Part shown: positions 9,307-17,603 of the stretch, piece after piece | Layout of the letters: every line of letters begins with the position of its first letter | How positions within the stretch are numbered: the stretch's first letter is position 1 | NCBI RefSeq assembly: GCF_014305095.1 | Contig: NZ_JACRUI010000001.1 | Coordinates: forward strand, 605,695 to 669,694 | Length of the DNA: 64,000 nt | Source of the DNA: Flavobacterium kayseriense | Lineage (GTDB): Bacteria > Bacteroidota > Bacteroidia > Flavobacteriales > Flavobacteriaceae | Direction of reading: 5' to 3' | Notes under the pieces: generated by a model | Database searches by the model: none | The model's input: only the letters and a program-made list of their open reading frames with translations | Told to the model about the DNA's origin: nothing | Program-made: the position numbers and the translations under genes

Positions 9307-10812
9307 ATGTCACAGAAAGTTCGTGTGCGTTTTGCACCAAGTCCTACAGGACCATTACATATTGGCGGTGTTAGAACAGCCTTATTTAATTATTTATTTG
9401 CCAAGAAACATGGAGGTACCTTCTTCCTAAGAATCGAAGATACTGACCAAAACAGATTTGTTCCTGGTGCCGAAAAATACATCTTAGAAGCATTAGAATG
9501 GCTGGGGATTTCGCCTGATGAAACCATAGATAAAAATGAAAAGTTTGGACCTTACCGTCAAAGCGAAAGAAAACAAATTTACGCAAATTACTCCAAAGAG
9601 CTTATAGACAATGGCTGGGCTTACTATGCATTTGATACTCCCGAAGCCTTAGATAAAGCGAGAAAAACACAAGAAGAAAAAGGAAATACATTCATATATA
9701 ATCACACTATTCGCGAAACATTAGACACATCGTTGATATTGACAAAAGAGGAAACTGCAGCAAGAATAGCTAGCGGAGCACCCTACGTTATTCGTTTTAA
9801 AACTCCAGTAAATGAAACTTTACATCTACACGATATAATAAGAGGAGACGTAAAATTTGAAACTGGTTTACTTGACGACAAGGTTCTGTTTAAAAGCGAC
9901 GGAATGCCTACCTATCATTTAGCAAATATCGTCGATGACCATTTAATGGAAACCTCTCACGTAATACGAGGTGAAGAGTGGCTTCCATCAATGCCTTTGC
10001 ATGTTTTAATTTATAGAGCATTTGGATGGAAAGCACCACAATTTGCTCATCTGCCCTTAATTTTAAAACCGGTAGGAAATGGTAAATTATCAAAACGTGA
10101 TGGTGACAAATTAGGATTTCCCGTATTTCCATTAGAATGGAAAACAGAGGAAGGAATAGCATCAGGATACAGAGAAAACGGATTTTTTCCTGAAGCGGTA
10201 GTTAACTTTTTAGCACTTTTAGGATGGAATGATGGAACTGAAAAAGAACTTTTTACATTAGAAGAACTATCTGCCTCATTTGATTTAAACAGAGTTCACA
10301 AATCAGGAGCTAAATTTGATCCTGAGAAAAACAAATGGTTCAATCATCAATATTTAATTAAGCAGGAAGATCAAACTTTGGCAAATGACTTCTCCCCTAT
10401 TTTATCAGAAAAAAACATTGACACAGCAAAATTTGACCTTGATAAAATAGTTTCCTTGATAAAAGAAAGAGCGAATTTCGTGTCTGATTTTTGGGAAATG
10501 AGTGATTTCTTCTTTGTTGCGCCAATTGAATATGATGCCAAAGCTAGTAAAAACTGGAAAGAAGAAACAACACCTTTGATGCAACAACTAATAGCTGTAC
10601 TTGAAGAAATAAGCGATTTCACATCAATCAATATTGAAACGATAGTAAAAGATTGGATGACCACAAATGAAATAGGAATGGGTAAGGTAATGCAACCTTT
10701 TAGACTAAGTTTAGTAGGTGCATTAAAAGGCCCTCACCTATTTGATATTGTCGAAGTGATTGGTAAGCATGAAACAATCGAAAGAATAAAACATGCCATA
10801 CAAAAATTCTAA
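9307..10812 (+). CDS. gltX: Glutamyl-tRNA synthetase
   Basis: A 501-residue class I aminoacyl-tRNA synthetase from the ATG at 9307. The first signature is RFAPSPTGPLHIGG (HIGH-type H18-G21), and the second is KLSKR at residues 260-264 in the KMSKS loop. IEDTDQNR and RGEEWLPS are further family landmarks. It charges tRNA-Glu with glutamate in the cytosol. A longer open frame starts at a TTG (9274), but that codon lies upstream of the -7 promoter box, so the shorter start is preferred. Because glnS is also present in this window, glutaminylation probably does not depend on a non-discriminating GltX. Confidence 0.97.
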   Translation: MSQKVRVRFAPSPTGPLHIGGVRTALFNYLFAKKHGGTFFLRIEDTDQNRFVPGAEKYILEALEWLGISPDETIDKNEKFGPYRQSERKQIYANYSKELIDNGWAYYAFDTPEALDKARKTQEEKGNTFIYNHTIRETLDTSLILTKEETAARIASGAPYVIRFKTPVNETLHLHDIIRGDVKFETGLLDDKVLFKSDGMPTYHLANIVDDHLMETSHVIRGEEWLPSMPLHVLIYRAFGWKAPQFAHLPLILKPVGNGKLSKRDGDKLGFPVFPLEWKTEEGIASGYRENGFFPEAVVNFLALLGWNDGTEKELFTLEELSASFDLNRVHKSGAKFDPEKNKWFNHQYLIKQEDQTLANDFSPILSEKNIDTAKFDLDKIVSLIKERANFVSDFWEMSDFFFVAPIEYDAKASKNWKEETTPLMQQLIAVLEEISDFTSINIETIVKDWMTTNEIGMGKVMQPFRLSLVGALKGPHLFDIVEVIGKHETIERIKHAIQKF

Positions 10813-10819
10813 TAAAAGT

Positions 10820-10857
10820 AAAACCCCGTCTAGTTAAATACCTATTCGGGGTTTTTT
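10820..10857 (+). terminator. Intrinsic terminator of gltX
   Basis: AAAACCCCG pairs with CGGGGTTTT across an 18-nt loop and continues into a T-run. A-residues on the left let it also serve the convergent beta-barrel gene. Confidence 0.85.
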
Positions 10858-11497
10858 AAAAATATAAAATTACATTGCCGTTTAGTATAGCTGCATTCCC
10901 TTTAAAACTGTTCCCCAAATTTTCGTTATTTAGATTAGCCAAGAAGTTATTAATTCCATATTGGTAGGATACATTTACTCTAACATGTTTCACTCCTGCA
11001 GTCAAGCCAACCGTAGGATAAAAATTAAATTTAGAGATATCAACTATATCCTTTGCTAATAAAGTTGTTCCAGATATGATATTGTTTTCACTGGACCTAT
11101 CAATTTTAAGCTTACCATTCACCTGAATTAATGGACCAAATTCTAAACTTAAATGATTTTGAATTAGAACATAACTCAATTGAAGAGACATTTGTGCTGA
11201 TGGCAGCTTATAGTTTAAGTCTTCATTACCTAAAACAAGCTTGTTAGTGGCAACAGAAAAATTGTTTTCACTAAACTGCAAAGCGTAAACCATATCCCAA
11301 TTGTTATAAAAGTTACCTCTAACAGAAAGACCCGCATTCCAACCGTAATCAGGTTTAGCATTAAAGTTGGAAGTGTTTAAGGTGAACTGGTTCATTCCTA
11401 AAGTAACTCCAATTCTGTTAGAATCACGATAGCCAAATTGAGCATAACTGCTATTACAATTCCAAACAAACATTAGTAACAATATTAGCTTTTTCAT
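10856..11497 (-). CDS. Outer-membrane beta-barrel protein (PorT/OMP_b-brl type)
   Basis: A 213-residue protein with a cleavable signal peptide (KKLILLLMFVWNCNSSYAQ, cut after AQ). The rest is alternating hydrophobic/polar strands with aromatic girdle residues (DMVYALQFSENNFSV, FNFYPTVGLTAGVKHVRVNVSYQYG) and a C-terminal strand ending in ILYF, as in small 8-stranded barrels. It is located in the outer membrane; ligand and function are unknown. The stop lies within the gltX terminator region. A TAnnTTTG box precedes the gene. Confidence 0.8.
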   Translation of the reverse strand: MKKLILLLMFVWNCNSSYAQFGYRDSNRIGVTLGMNQFTLNTSNFNAKPDYGWNAGLSVRGNFYNNWDMVYALQFSENNFSVATNKLVLGNEDLNYKLPSAQMSLQLSYVLIQNHLSLEFGPLIQVNGKLKIDRSSENNIISGTTLLAKDIVDISKFNFYPTVGLTAGVKHVRVNVSYQYGINNFLANLNNENLGNSFKGNAAILNGNVILYF

Positions 11498-11517
11498 ATA
11501 GTTGATTTATTCGACGA

Positions 11518-11525
11518 CAAACCTA
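11518..11525 (-). promoter_or_regulatory. -7 box for the beta-barrel gene
   Basis: The minus strand reads TAGGTTTG, matching TAnnTTTG, about 20 nt upstream of the start codon. Confidence 0.55.
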
Positions 11526-11574
11526 AAGATTTTTCGTAATTTAACGGTAATTTTATAACTAAATAAATATAATC

Positions 11575-12561
11575 ATGAACATTGCATTAATTATTATTCT
11601 TGTACTAGGGCTTTTTATCTTGATGTCTTCTTTTTTCACGGTAAAGCAACAATCCTCTGTAATTGTAGAGCGATTTGGTAAATTTCACAGTGTTAGACAG
11701 TCAGGTTTGCACTTAAAAATTCCGTTAATTGATCGAATTGCAGGACGCGTAAATCTAAAAATCCAACAACTAGACGTTATTATTGAAACAAAAACGAAAG
11801 ATAACGTTTTTGTCAAGCTAAAAGTATCCGTTCAATTTATGGTCGTTAAAGACACTGTATATGATGCTTTTTACAAACTTGAATATGCACACGACCAAAT
11901 CACATCTTATGTATTTGACGTTGTACGTGCCGAAGTTCCAAAATTAAAACTAGATGATGTCTTTGAAAGAAAAGATGATATCGCTATTGCTGTAAAGAGA
12001 GAATTGAATGAAGCAATGACAACTTATGGATATACGATCATCAACACGTTAGTAACAGATATTGATCCAGATATTCAAGTTAAAAATGCTATGAATAGAA
12101 TTAACGCTGCAGATAGAGAAAAAACAGTCGCAGAATTTGAAGCAGAAGCATCAAGAATACGAATAGTAGCTAAAGCAAAAGCAGAAGCAGAAAGTAAGAG
12201 GCTCCAAGGTCAAGGTATAGCTGACCAAAGAAGAGAAATTGCAAGGGGACTTGTTGAAAGTGTAGATGTTCTTAATAGAGTTGGAATCAATTCACAAGAA
12301 GCATCTGCATTGATTGTTGTTACACAGCATTACGATACCTTACAAGCAATTGGTGCAGATACTAATTCGAATCTGATCTTACTACCTAATTCTCCACAAG
12401 CAGGAAGCGATATGTTAAACAATATGGTTGCTAGTTTTACTGCAAGCAACATGGTGGGAGAATCTATGAAACAAGGGAGATCAAGTACTAAAGCGGTAAA
12501 CACCTTCCCTGCTCCTATTGCTCCAACTGTTGAAGAAAACGAAAGTGAGGACGAAGCTTAA
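11575..12561 (+). CDS. SPFH/Band 7 (stomatin/QmcA-like) membrane protein
   Basis: A 328-residue protein. One N-terminal membrane helix (4-22) is followed by the SPFH domain with QSSVIVERFGKFHSVRQSG and IPLIDRIAGRVNLKIQQLDV. Next come an Ala/Glu/Lys-rich helical region (EFEAEASRIRIVAKAKAEAES, about 180-210) that drives oligomerisation and a disordered acidic tail. SPFH proteins build large cage-like assemblies on the inner membrane, often with the FtsH or NfeD proteases. No nfeD partner is adjacent. The gene is convergent with the DUF6327 gene, and the two coding ends overlap by 4 nt. Confidence 0.9.
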   Translation: MNIALIIILVLGLFILMSSFFTVKQQSSVIVERFGKFHSVRQSGLHLKIPLIDRIAGRVNLKIQQLDVIIETKTKDNVFVKLKVSVQFMVVKDTVYDAFYKLEYAHDQITSYVFDVVRAEVPKLKLDDVFERKDDIAIAVKRELNEAMTTYGYTIINTLVTDIDPDIQVKNAMNRINAADREKTVAEFEAEASRIRIVAKAKAEAESKRLQGQGIADQRREIARGLVESVDVLNRVGINSQEASALIVVTQHYDTLQAIGADTNSNLILLPNSPQAGSDMLNNMVASFTASNMVGESMKQGRSSTKAVNTFPAPIAPTVEENESEDEA

Positions 12562-12845
12562 TAACAGATATTATCAAAAAAAAAGAGGCTTAATTGCCTC
12601 TTTTTTTTACGAAAAAACCTTTTTATAATAAAAGGTAACGCTAGGTTGAAAATTGTGCCTAAGGACCCTGGAAAATTAGATATAGTAGAACTAACTAATC
12701 CTTTAACTATATTCATAGGTTCTAAATTTTCCTTAGTCTTCTGGACACTATAAATTAGTCTTTGATAATGAATATCTTTCTCGATCTTCAATATTTCCAA
12801 CTCTCTATCAATTTGCGCAAATGAGGTATATCTTCTTGAATCCAT
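12558..12845 (-). CDS. DUF6327 family protein, reading through a terminator
   Basis: A 95-residue protein. The N-terminal YTSFAQIDRELEILKIEKDIHYQR and a hydrophobic middle (FPGSLGTIFNLALPFIIKRFF) resemble the short DUF6327 proteins encoded beside YtxH and holin-like genes in flavobacteria. It is the last gene of that trio, 3 nt after the holin-like gene. Oddly, the last ~14 codons (KKKRQLSLFFFDNICY) are encoded by the bidirectional terminator and the end of the SPFH gene. One base fewer in the A8 tract would end the protein as RKKRGN. Confidence 0.7.
   Translation of the reverse strand: MDSRRYTSFAQIDRELEILKIEKDIHYQRLIYSVQKTKENLEPMNIVKGLVSSTISNFPGSLGTIFNLALPFIIKRFFRKKKRQLSLFFFDNICY
12576..12608. 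terminator. Bidirectional terminator between the SPFH and DUF6327 genes
   Basis: AAAAGAGGC pairs with GCCTCTTTT around a TTAATT loop, extended by A and T runs on both sides. It overlaps the annotated 3' end of the DUF6327 open frame. Confidence 0.85.
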
Positions 12846-12848
12846 AAT

Positions 12849-13199
12849 CTAGTTGTTAAAAAATAGCTCAGAAAACTTCTTTAAAAGCGGACCTTCAATG
12901 ATTTTGTCTTTTACCAATAATAGTAATGATGTTACAATAACATAAATCCCACCAACACAAAGAAAACCAAGAGCTGTATTAGAAAAATAATTACCTAATC
13001 CAAAAGCTAATGCAATTGACAAGAATAATAAAATCATTAAAAAACAAAGTGTAACTATAGCTAATTTCAAAATCAATGTCGTCGATTTTGCAGCAATTTT
13101 GAAAGTACGAAGCTTATAATAAGCTACATTACTTTCAATTATTGCCTGAGCTTGCTCACGAATGTCTTCAGCACTTTCTTTTATTTCTTCAAAAGCCAT
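12849..13199 (-). CDS. Holin-superfamily-III-like membrane protein (phage holin family, non-phage)
   Basis: A 116-residue protein with two long membrane helices (about 45-67 and 75-97) separated by a tight turn and preceded by an acidic amphipathic helix (MAFEEIKESAEDIREQAQAII). This is the layout of the Holin-X/Phage_holin_3_6 family, which is widespread in ordinary bacterial chromosomes. No phage genes are nearby. Its neighbours, YtxH (upstream, 30 nt) and DUF6327 (downstream, 3 nt), form a recurrent trio probably linked to envelope stress or membrane organisation. That role is inference. Confidence 0.75.
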   Translation of the reverse strand: MAFEEIKESAEDIREQAQAIIESNVAYYKLRTFKIAAKSTTLILKLAIVTLCFLMILLFLSIALAFGLGNYFSNTALGFLCVGGIYVIVTSLLLLVKDKIIEGPLLKKFSELFFNN

Positions 13200-13229
13200 A
13201 TGTTGGTTTATTATAATTGTTACTATAAA

Positions 13230-13559
13230 TTATTTTTGAAGTTTAGCATTTTTAGCCTTTAATTCGGCTAATTTATTTTCTAAAAACAAAATAACGTCTT
13301 CTGTTTTATGGCTCATATTGTCCAATAAGTCATCATAACTACCTTCAAAATCTATTTTCGCAGTAGATAACCTTGATTTAACTTCGCTAGAAAGTGATTC
13401 ATATTTTTTTACTAAATCCTTTTGAGCATCATTATACCCATCCTTGATCTTTCCTCTAGTTTTTGAACCCTTGTCTGGTGCAAATAAAATTCCTACTCCA
13501 GCTCCGATTGCAGCCCCTGTTAAAAGTGCTAATAATGTATTTCCTGTGTTATTTGACAT
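13230..13559 (-). CDS. YtxH domain-containing protein
   Basis: A 109-residue protein. The N-terminal Gly/Ala-rich membrane segment TLLALLTGAAIGAGVGILFAP (9-29), followed by DKGSKTRGKI, is the YtxH signature. The rest is a charged amphipathic helix or coiled coil (LVKKYESLSSEVKSRL). YtxH proteins are general-stress-associated in Firmicutes; the molecular role is unknown. It is the first gene of the YtxH/holin-like/DUF6327 operon. Confidence 0.85.
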   Translation of the reverse strand: MSNNTGNTLLALLTGAAIGAGVGILFAPDKGSKTRGKIKDGYNDAQKDLVKKYESLSSEVKSRLSTAKIDFEGSYDDLLDNMSHKTEDVILFLENKLAELKAKNAKLQK

Positions 13560-13674
13560 AATATTTAATTTTTAAGATTTATATAAAGATATAATTAATT
13601 CACTACTAACTGCTTATAGTATTATATGAATTAGTTACAAAATTGTAAACAATTGGAAATACTACAGTATTAAC

Positions 13675-14157
13675 TTAATAAGTATAGGCAGTAGCCTCAT
13701 AATTACCATTAGATTTTTTTGTGATTGCAACAAAAGGGTATCCCTTCTCTGCAGCTCTGTACTTTAAAGCTCGTTTCGTGTTTTCTAATTGTTCCCAAAC
13801 AGAAATTCCTTTAGTTTTATTAAGCTGCCCTTTAAATTCTTCAGCTACTTTCAAACCAGCTGCTTCATCTTTGTCGTTTAAAATAACAACCTTTAGATAA
13901 TCCTCTTTAGAATTAATCTGATTTTTAGTTGAAATATTTTGCTTTTCAGAAGATTTTAGATCTTTTACAACAGCAACAGCATGCACACTAATTGATTTTT
14001 GTTCCTGACTTTCAGGATGAGAGTAAATCACTAGATTCTGTTCTTGCTTGATGAAATTAACCTCTTGGATGCTCCCGTCGTGTTGCACTAACTGATGAGT
14101 TTGAGAAAATGCATTGCATCCTAAAAATAAGGATATTGATAAAAATAAAATTTTCAT
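13675..14157 (-). CDS. Exported protein of unknown function
   Basis: A 160-residue protein with a signal peptide (KILFLSISLFLGCNAFSQ, cleavage after SQ). The mature part has a short beta-rich segment (LVQHDGSIQEVNFIKQEQNLVIYSHPESQ) and a C-terminal region with KAEEFKGQ-like helices ending in GYPFVAITKKSNGNYEATAYTY. I do not recognise a family. It has its own spacers of more than 100 bp on both sides, so it is probably monocistronic. Confidence 0.7.
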   Translation of the reverse strand: MKILFLSISLFLGCNAFSQTHQLVQHDGSIQEVNFIKQEQNLVIYSHPESQEQKSISVHAVAVVKDLKSSEKQNISTKNQINSKEDYLKVVILNDKDEAAGLKVAEEFKGQLNKTKGISVWEQLENTKRALKYRAAEKGYPFVAITKKSNGNYEATAYTY

Positions 14158-14632
14158 AATAATAAATTTAAGATTAAAAATATTTTGCAGAAAATTTATT
14201 TTAAAAGATTATTAAGGTTCTAAAACTTTTCTCAAGCAATACTGAGAAAAGAAGCACAACCGTTTTTCACACTTAAAAAAAATTTTAGAATGTAAAAAAA
14301 TATATTACCAAATTTTAAATTGCGTTAAACAATTTAAAATTTATAAAAATATTTAATATTCCATTGCATGTTTGTACACCATTGAAAAATACAAATTTTT
14401 TCATTAATCCAAAAATACAACAATATTTACATTTATGCTGTTAACAAATAGTTAAACGGCTCTAAAGATTTATAAAAAAGCCAAATAAAAACAATTAAAA
14501 GCTTTTTTTTATAAATACATATATAATATCCAAATTTTAAAAAAACTACCTAAAAAAGGCTTTAAAATAGTTATTTTTAATAATTAAAAACTATTAAAAT
14601 TATAATAACAATTAGTAAATATTATTATAAAA
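14158..14632. other. AT-rich gene-free spacer
   Basis: About 475 bp between the exported-protein gene and the glnS terminator. I see no credible coding frame. There is one perfect 9-bp stem-loop (14226-14234 with 14243-14251); otherwise it is A/T homopolymer-rich sequence with TTTAAA/ATTAAA words. It could hold the leader of the exported-protein gene or a small RNA, but nothing in it shows that directly. Confidence 0.5.
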
Positions 14633-14655
14633 AAAAGCGCTTAAAAAAGCGCTTT
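14629..14655 (-). terminator. Intrinsic terminator of glnS
   Basis: On the minus strand AAAGCGCTT and AAGCGCTTT form a stem around a short loop, followed by a run of T. It lies just past the glnS stop. Confidence 0.85.
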
Positions 14656-14661
14656 CTATAA

Positions 14662-16785
14662 TTAAAACTTATTTAAAATTTTTTCTGTAATTTCTTTTTC
14701 AAAATCAGTAACGCTTTTAGGAGGATTGGATTTTAACTTTATTATCTCGTCTTTAAATGAGTTCACAAAAGAGATTGTATAACTTAGCTCCAATAAATTT
14801 AAAATAGCTTGCGATCTGACAAAAGTAGATTCACTTCTAAGTGACATCATGTATAATTTAGAAAGTTCCTCTTTATCAAAATCAGCAAACACTAAAGAAC
14901 TAAATTTCAAAATATAGTTAGCAAACAACAAAGAAGATTTGTTATTATTAATATTCTTTTTAAAAGAACTTAGTAATAAGCTATAGTTGTTAATCTCTTT
15001 TAAAGTCGCGCCAATTGCTTCGCTAATAGCTGTTCTTTCCTCATCAGTTGTTACTTTAAAAAATTTATTAATATCTTTTAAAGCATTATTTATAGCATTA
15101 GTATCTTTTTTTCCCTTTTCTTCCCAAGCATCTTTTAAACCAACCGTCTTGTTAAATACTAATTTAGAACTAGATGAATCCTTATCTACAGCAAAATAAC
15201 CCAGACGTTGAAACTGAAATTGATCCCCAACTTTAGCAGTACGAAGACTTGGCTCAACATAAGCAGTGATAACTTGTAATGAATTTGGATTCATAAAATC
15301 CAAGAAATTTTTCTCCTTGTGAGAGTCTGGAGCTTCATCGATAAACAAACGATCATACAAACGCACTTCTACCGGAACAGCATGTTCAATAGAGACCCAA
15401 TGCAAAGTACCAGCTACTTTACGCTGAGAAGCCTCACTCCCACTTCCGCTGCGACTATCTTCATCATATGTAACTTGGATCTCAGTTATATTTCCATCAC
15501 TATCCTTCGTAACTGATTCTCCTTTAATGATATATCCATTCTTTAATCGAACTTCATTGCCTATACTTAATCTAAAAAACTTTGGTGGAGCTACTTCTAG
15601 AAAGTCTTCTCTTTCGATGTAAAATTCTCTTGAGAAAGGTACTTTTCTAAACCCAGCAGCCTCATCTTCTTGATTATTTTCAGCATCAAGTAGTTCTTCT
15701 TTTCCAACAGGATAATTAGTAATAACAACTTTTACAGGATCTAAAACTGCCATTACACGTGCTGCTGATTTATTTAAATCATCACGTAAACAAAACTCTA
15801 ACAATGAAAAATCAATAATATTTTCGCGTTTAGCAACTCCAATACTTTCACAAAACTTACGAATAGAATTAGGAGTATAGCCCCTTCTTCTTAATCCAGA
15901 GATAGTAGGCATTCTTGGATCATCCCAACCATTAACTATATTTTCCTGAACTAACTGAAGTAACTTACGCTTACTCATCACTGTGTAGTTCAAATTCAAT
16001 CTTGCGAATTCATACTGATGTGGTTTAACTTTGGTATCATCATAAATTTGATCTAAGAACCAATTGTATAATTCACGATGCATCACAAATTCAAGTGTAC
16101 AGATCGAATGCGAGATTTGTTCAATATAATCACTCTCACCATGCGCAAAATCGTACATTGGATAGATTTTCCAATCATTACCTGTACGGTGATGATGACG
16201 GTGTAATACTCTATATATTAAAGGATCACGCATTAACATATTAGTCGAAGCCATATCAATCTTAGCACGTAAGACATGACTTCCCTCCGGAAAATCACCA
16301 TTTTTCATTCCTTCGAATAAAGTTAAATTTTCCTCAACAGATCTATTACGGTACGGACCATCAACTCCAGGTTGTGTAGGCGTACCTTTTTGAGTGGCCA
16401 TATCTTCCGAGGATTGGCTATCTACGTAAGCCTTTCCATCTTTAATCATTTTAACAGCCCATTCATACAATTGCTGAAAATAGTCTGATGCATAGCGTTC
16501 TTCTGCCCATTGAAAACCTAACCATTGTAGGTCTTCCTTGATCGCGTCAACATATTCTTGCTCTTCTTTAGCAGGATTAGTATCATCAAAACGAAGATTA
16601 ACAGGTGCATTGTATTTTAAACCCAAACCAAATTGCAGACAAATAGACTTGGCGTGACCTATGTGTAAATAACCATTAGGTTCCGGTGGAAAACGAAAAC
16701 GCAATTTATCTTGATTAAAACCATTAGCTAGGTTTTCTTCAATTATTTGTTCTATAAAATGGAGTGACTTTTCTTCTGTTGACAT
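14662..16785 (-). CDS. glnS: Glutaminyl-tRNA synthetase with C-terminal helical extension
   Basis: A 707-residue class I synthetase. HIGH motif at 41-44 within PPEPNGYLHIGHAKS; KMSKS-type loop VMSKRKL with M270-S271-K272; typical LRFDDTNP and the anticodon-binding beta barrels up to about residue 555 (FNKTVGLKDAW). The enzyme attaches Gln to tRNA-Gln in the cytosol. Residues from about 560 to 707 form an extra helical domain (ELSKLYMMSLRSESTFVRSQAIL). Homologues of this size are often labelled GlnRS/YqeY fusions, but I do not see clear YqeY hallmarks here, so the identity of the extension is open. A TAnnTTTG promoter precedes the gene. Confidence 0.93.
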   Translation of the reverse strand: MSTEEKSLHFIEQIIEENLANGFNQDKLRFRFPPEPNGYLHIGHAKSICLQFGLGLKYNAPVNLRFDDTNPAKEEQEYVDAIKEDLQWLGFQWAEERYASDYFQQLYEWAVKMIKDGKAYVDSQSSEDMATQKGTPTQPGVDGPYRNRSVEENLTLFEGMKNGDFPEGSHVLRAKIDMASTNMLMRDPLIYRVLHRHHHRTGNDWKIYPMYDFAHGESDYIEQISHSICTLEFVMHRELYNWFLDQIYDDTKVKPHQYEFARLNLNYTVMSKRKLLQLVQENIVNGWDDPRMPTISGLRRRGYTPNSIRKFCESIGVAKRENIIDFSLLEFCLRDDLNKSAARVMAVLDPVKVVITNYPVGKEELLDAENNQEDEAAGFRKVPFSREFYIEREDFLEVAPPKFFRLSIGNEVRLKNGYIIKGESVTKDSDGNITEIQVTYDEDSRSGSGSEASQRKVAGTLHWVSIEHAVPVEVRLYDRLFIDEAPDSHKEKNFLDFMNPNSLQVITAYVEPSLRTAKVGDQFQFQRLGYFAVDKDSSSSKLVFNKTVGLKDAWEEKGKKDTNAINNALKDINKFFKVTTDEERTAISEAIGATLKEINNYSLLLSSFKKNINNNKSSLLFANYILKFSSLVFADFDKEELSKLYMMSLRSESTFVRSQAILNLLELSYTISFVNSFKDEIIKLKSNPPKSVTDFEKEITEKILNKF

Positions 16786-16803
16786 GATAGTTTATTAAAA
16801 GAG

Positions 16804-16811
16804 CAAAGTTA
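16804..16811 (-). promoter_or_regulatory. -7 box of the glnS promoter
   Basis: The minus strand reads TAACTTTG, matching TAnnTTTG, about 20 nt upstream of the glnS start. Confidence 0.6.
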
Positions 16812-16917
16812 CCAAAATTGTTCGTTAATTAATAATAACTGTATTTGCTTCTTTGATTTTAACTTAATAAAACTGAATAATGTTGTACTTTTATGCGATA
16901 AACAAATACTCTCACAG

Positions 16918-17277
16918 ATGGGAACAATTAAATTAAAAAATATTAGAACTTTTTCCTATCACGGTTGCTTGATTGAAGAAGGTAAAATTGGATCTGATTA
17001 CGCAGTAGATTTAGAAATAAAGACTGATTTGCGAAAATCTTGTCTATCTGATGATCTTAATGATACAGTAGATTATGTATTATTGAATAAAATTGTAGTA
17101 GAAGAAATGGAAATACGCTCACATTTATTAGAACATGTGGGACATCGCATAATTACTAGGATTTTTAGTGAAGTTCCTGAGATTTCTAGAATATTATTAG
17201 GAGTTTCAAAACTGAATCCCCCTATTGGTGGTGATGTAGAATCAGTTACGATTGAATTAGAAGAATATAGAAGCTAG
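16918..17277 (+). CDS. folB: Dihydroneopterin aldolase
   Basis: A 119-residue protein of normal FolB length. It begins IKLKNIRTFSYHGCLIEEGKIG, where YHG plus the following Glu residues form the pterin pocket. It has the characteristic TVDYVLLNKIVVEEM and SHLLEHVGHRI segments, and ends with SKLNPPIGGDVESVTIELE. The enzyme cleaves dihydroneopterin to 6-hydroxymethyl-dihydropterin and glycolaldehyde in folate synthesis. It is divergent from glnS, and no other folate genes are nearby. Confidence 0.92.
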   Translation: MGTIKLKNIRTFSYHGCLIEEGKIGSDYAVDLEIKTDLRKSCLSDDLNDTVDYVLLNKIVVEEMEIRSHLLEHVGHRIITRIFSEVPEISRILLGVSKLNPPIGGDVESVTIELEEYRS

Positions 17278-17379
17278 ATATTTTAATAGTAATAGAAACT
17301 TACAGGCAATACAAGGTAAACCTTAAAATATTTTTAAAAAATTTAGGGCTTTAAACTTTTAAACTATAAACTTTTTAAG

Positions 17380-17387
17380 TACTTTTG
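17380..17387 (+). promoter_or_regulatory. -7 box for tRNA-Cys
   Basis: TACTTTTG matches TAnnTTTG, 16 nt before the mature tRNA 5' end. Confidence 0.6.
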
Positions 17388-17403
17388 CCGTCCATTCAAT
17401 TAT

Positions 17404-17474
17404 GGCGTCGTGGCCGAGTGGCTAGGCTGGGCTCTGCAAAAGCTCCTACTGCGGTTCGAATCCGCACGATGCCT
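17404..17474 (+). tRNA. tRNA-Cys (anticodon GCA)
   Basis: A complete cloverleaf of 71 nt without encoded CCA. The 7-bp acceptor stem GGCGTCG/CGATGCC has one G-U pair and discriminator U73, the main cysteine identity base. The D-arm stem GCC/GGC, the anticodon stem GGGCT/AGCTC with loop CTGCAAA, and the T-arm TGCGG/CCGCA with loop TTCGAAT all pair. It charges with cysteine and is followed immediately by its own terminator. Confidence 0.97.
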
Positions 17475-17478
17475 CTAT

Positions 17479-17508
17479 AACCTTCAAAGAGATTTGAAGG
17501 TTTTTTTT
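17479..17508 (+). terminator. Terminator of tRNA-Cys
   Basis: A perfect 10-bp stem AACCTTCAAA/TTTGAAGGTT with a GAGA loop, followed by a T-run. Confidence 0.9.
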
Positions 17509-17543
17509 ATGTTTAATTTTTAGAAAAAATTGGATAAAGAAAT

Positions 17544-17603
17544 GGTTCGAATCCGAATGATACTTCTGAAACATTCATAGAAATTTAGAGGCTTTTTTTA
17601 TGT
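17544..17603 (+). pseudogene. Decayed copy of the tRNA-Cys 3' half plus terminator
   Basis: These 60 nt align without gaps to 17453-17512 (the T-arm, acceptor 3' strand, terminator and following ATGT of tRNA-Cys) with 12 mismatches. The TTCGAAT T-loop is intact, but acceptor pairing and the terminator stem are degraded. No 5' half precedes it, so it is not a functional tRNA. The copy spacing is 91 bp. Confidence 0.8.

Noticed and set aside
12849..13199. Prophage remnant (holin)
   Set aside because: No other phage-type gene is nearby; the family is common in non-phage settings next to YtxH.
14226..14251. Terminator or sRNA in the 14.2-kb spacer
   Set aside because: The 9-bp stem lacks a clean T-run, and no promoter box of good quality is seen; left as a spacer note only.
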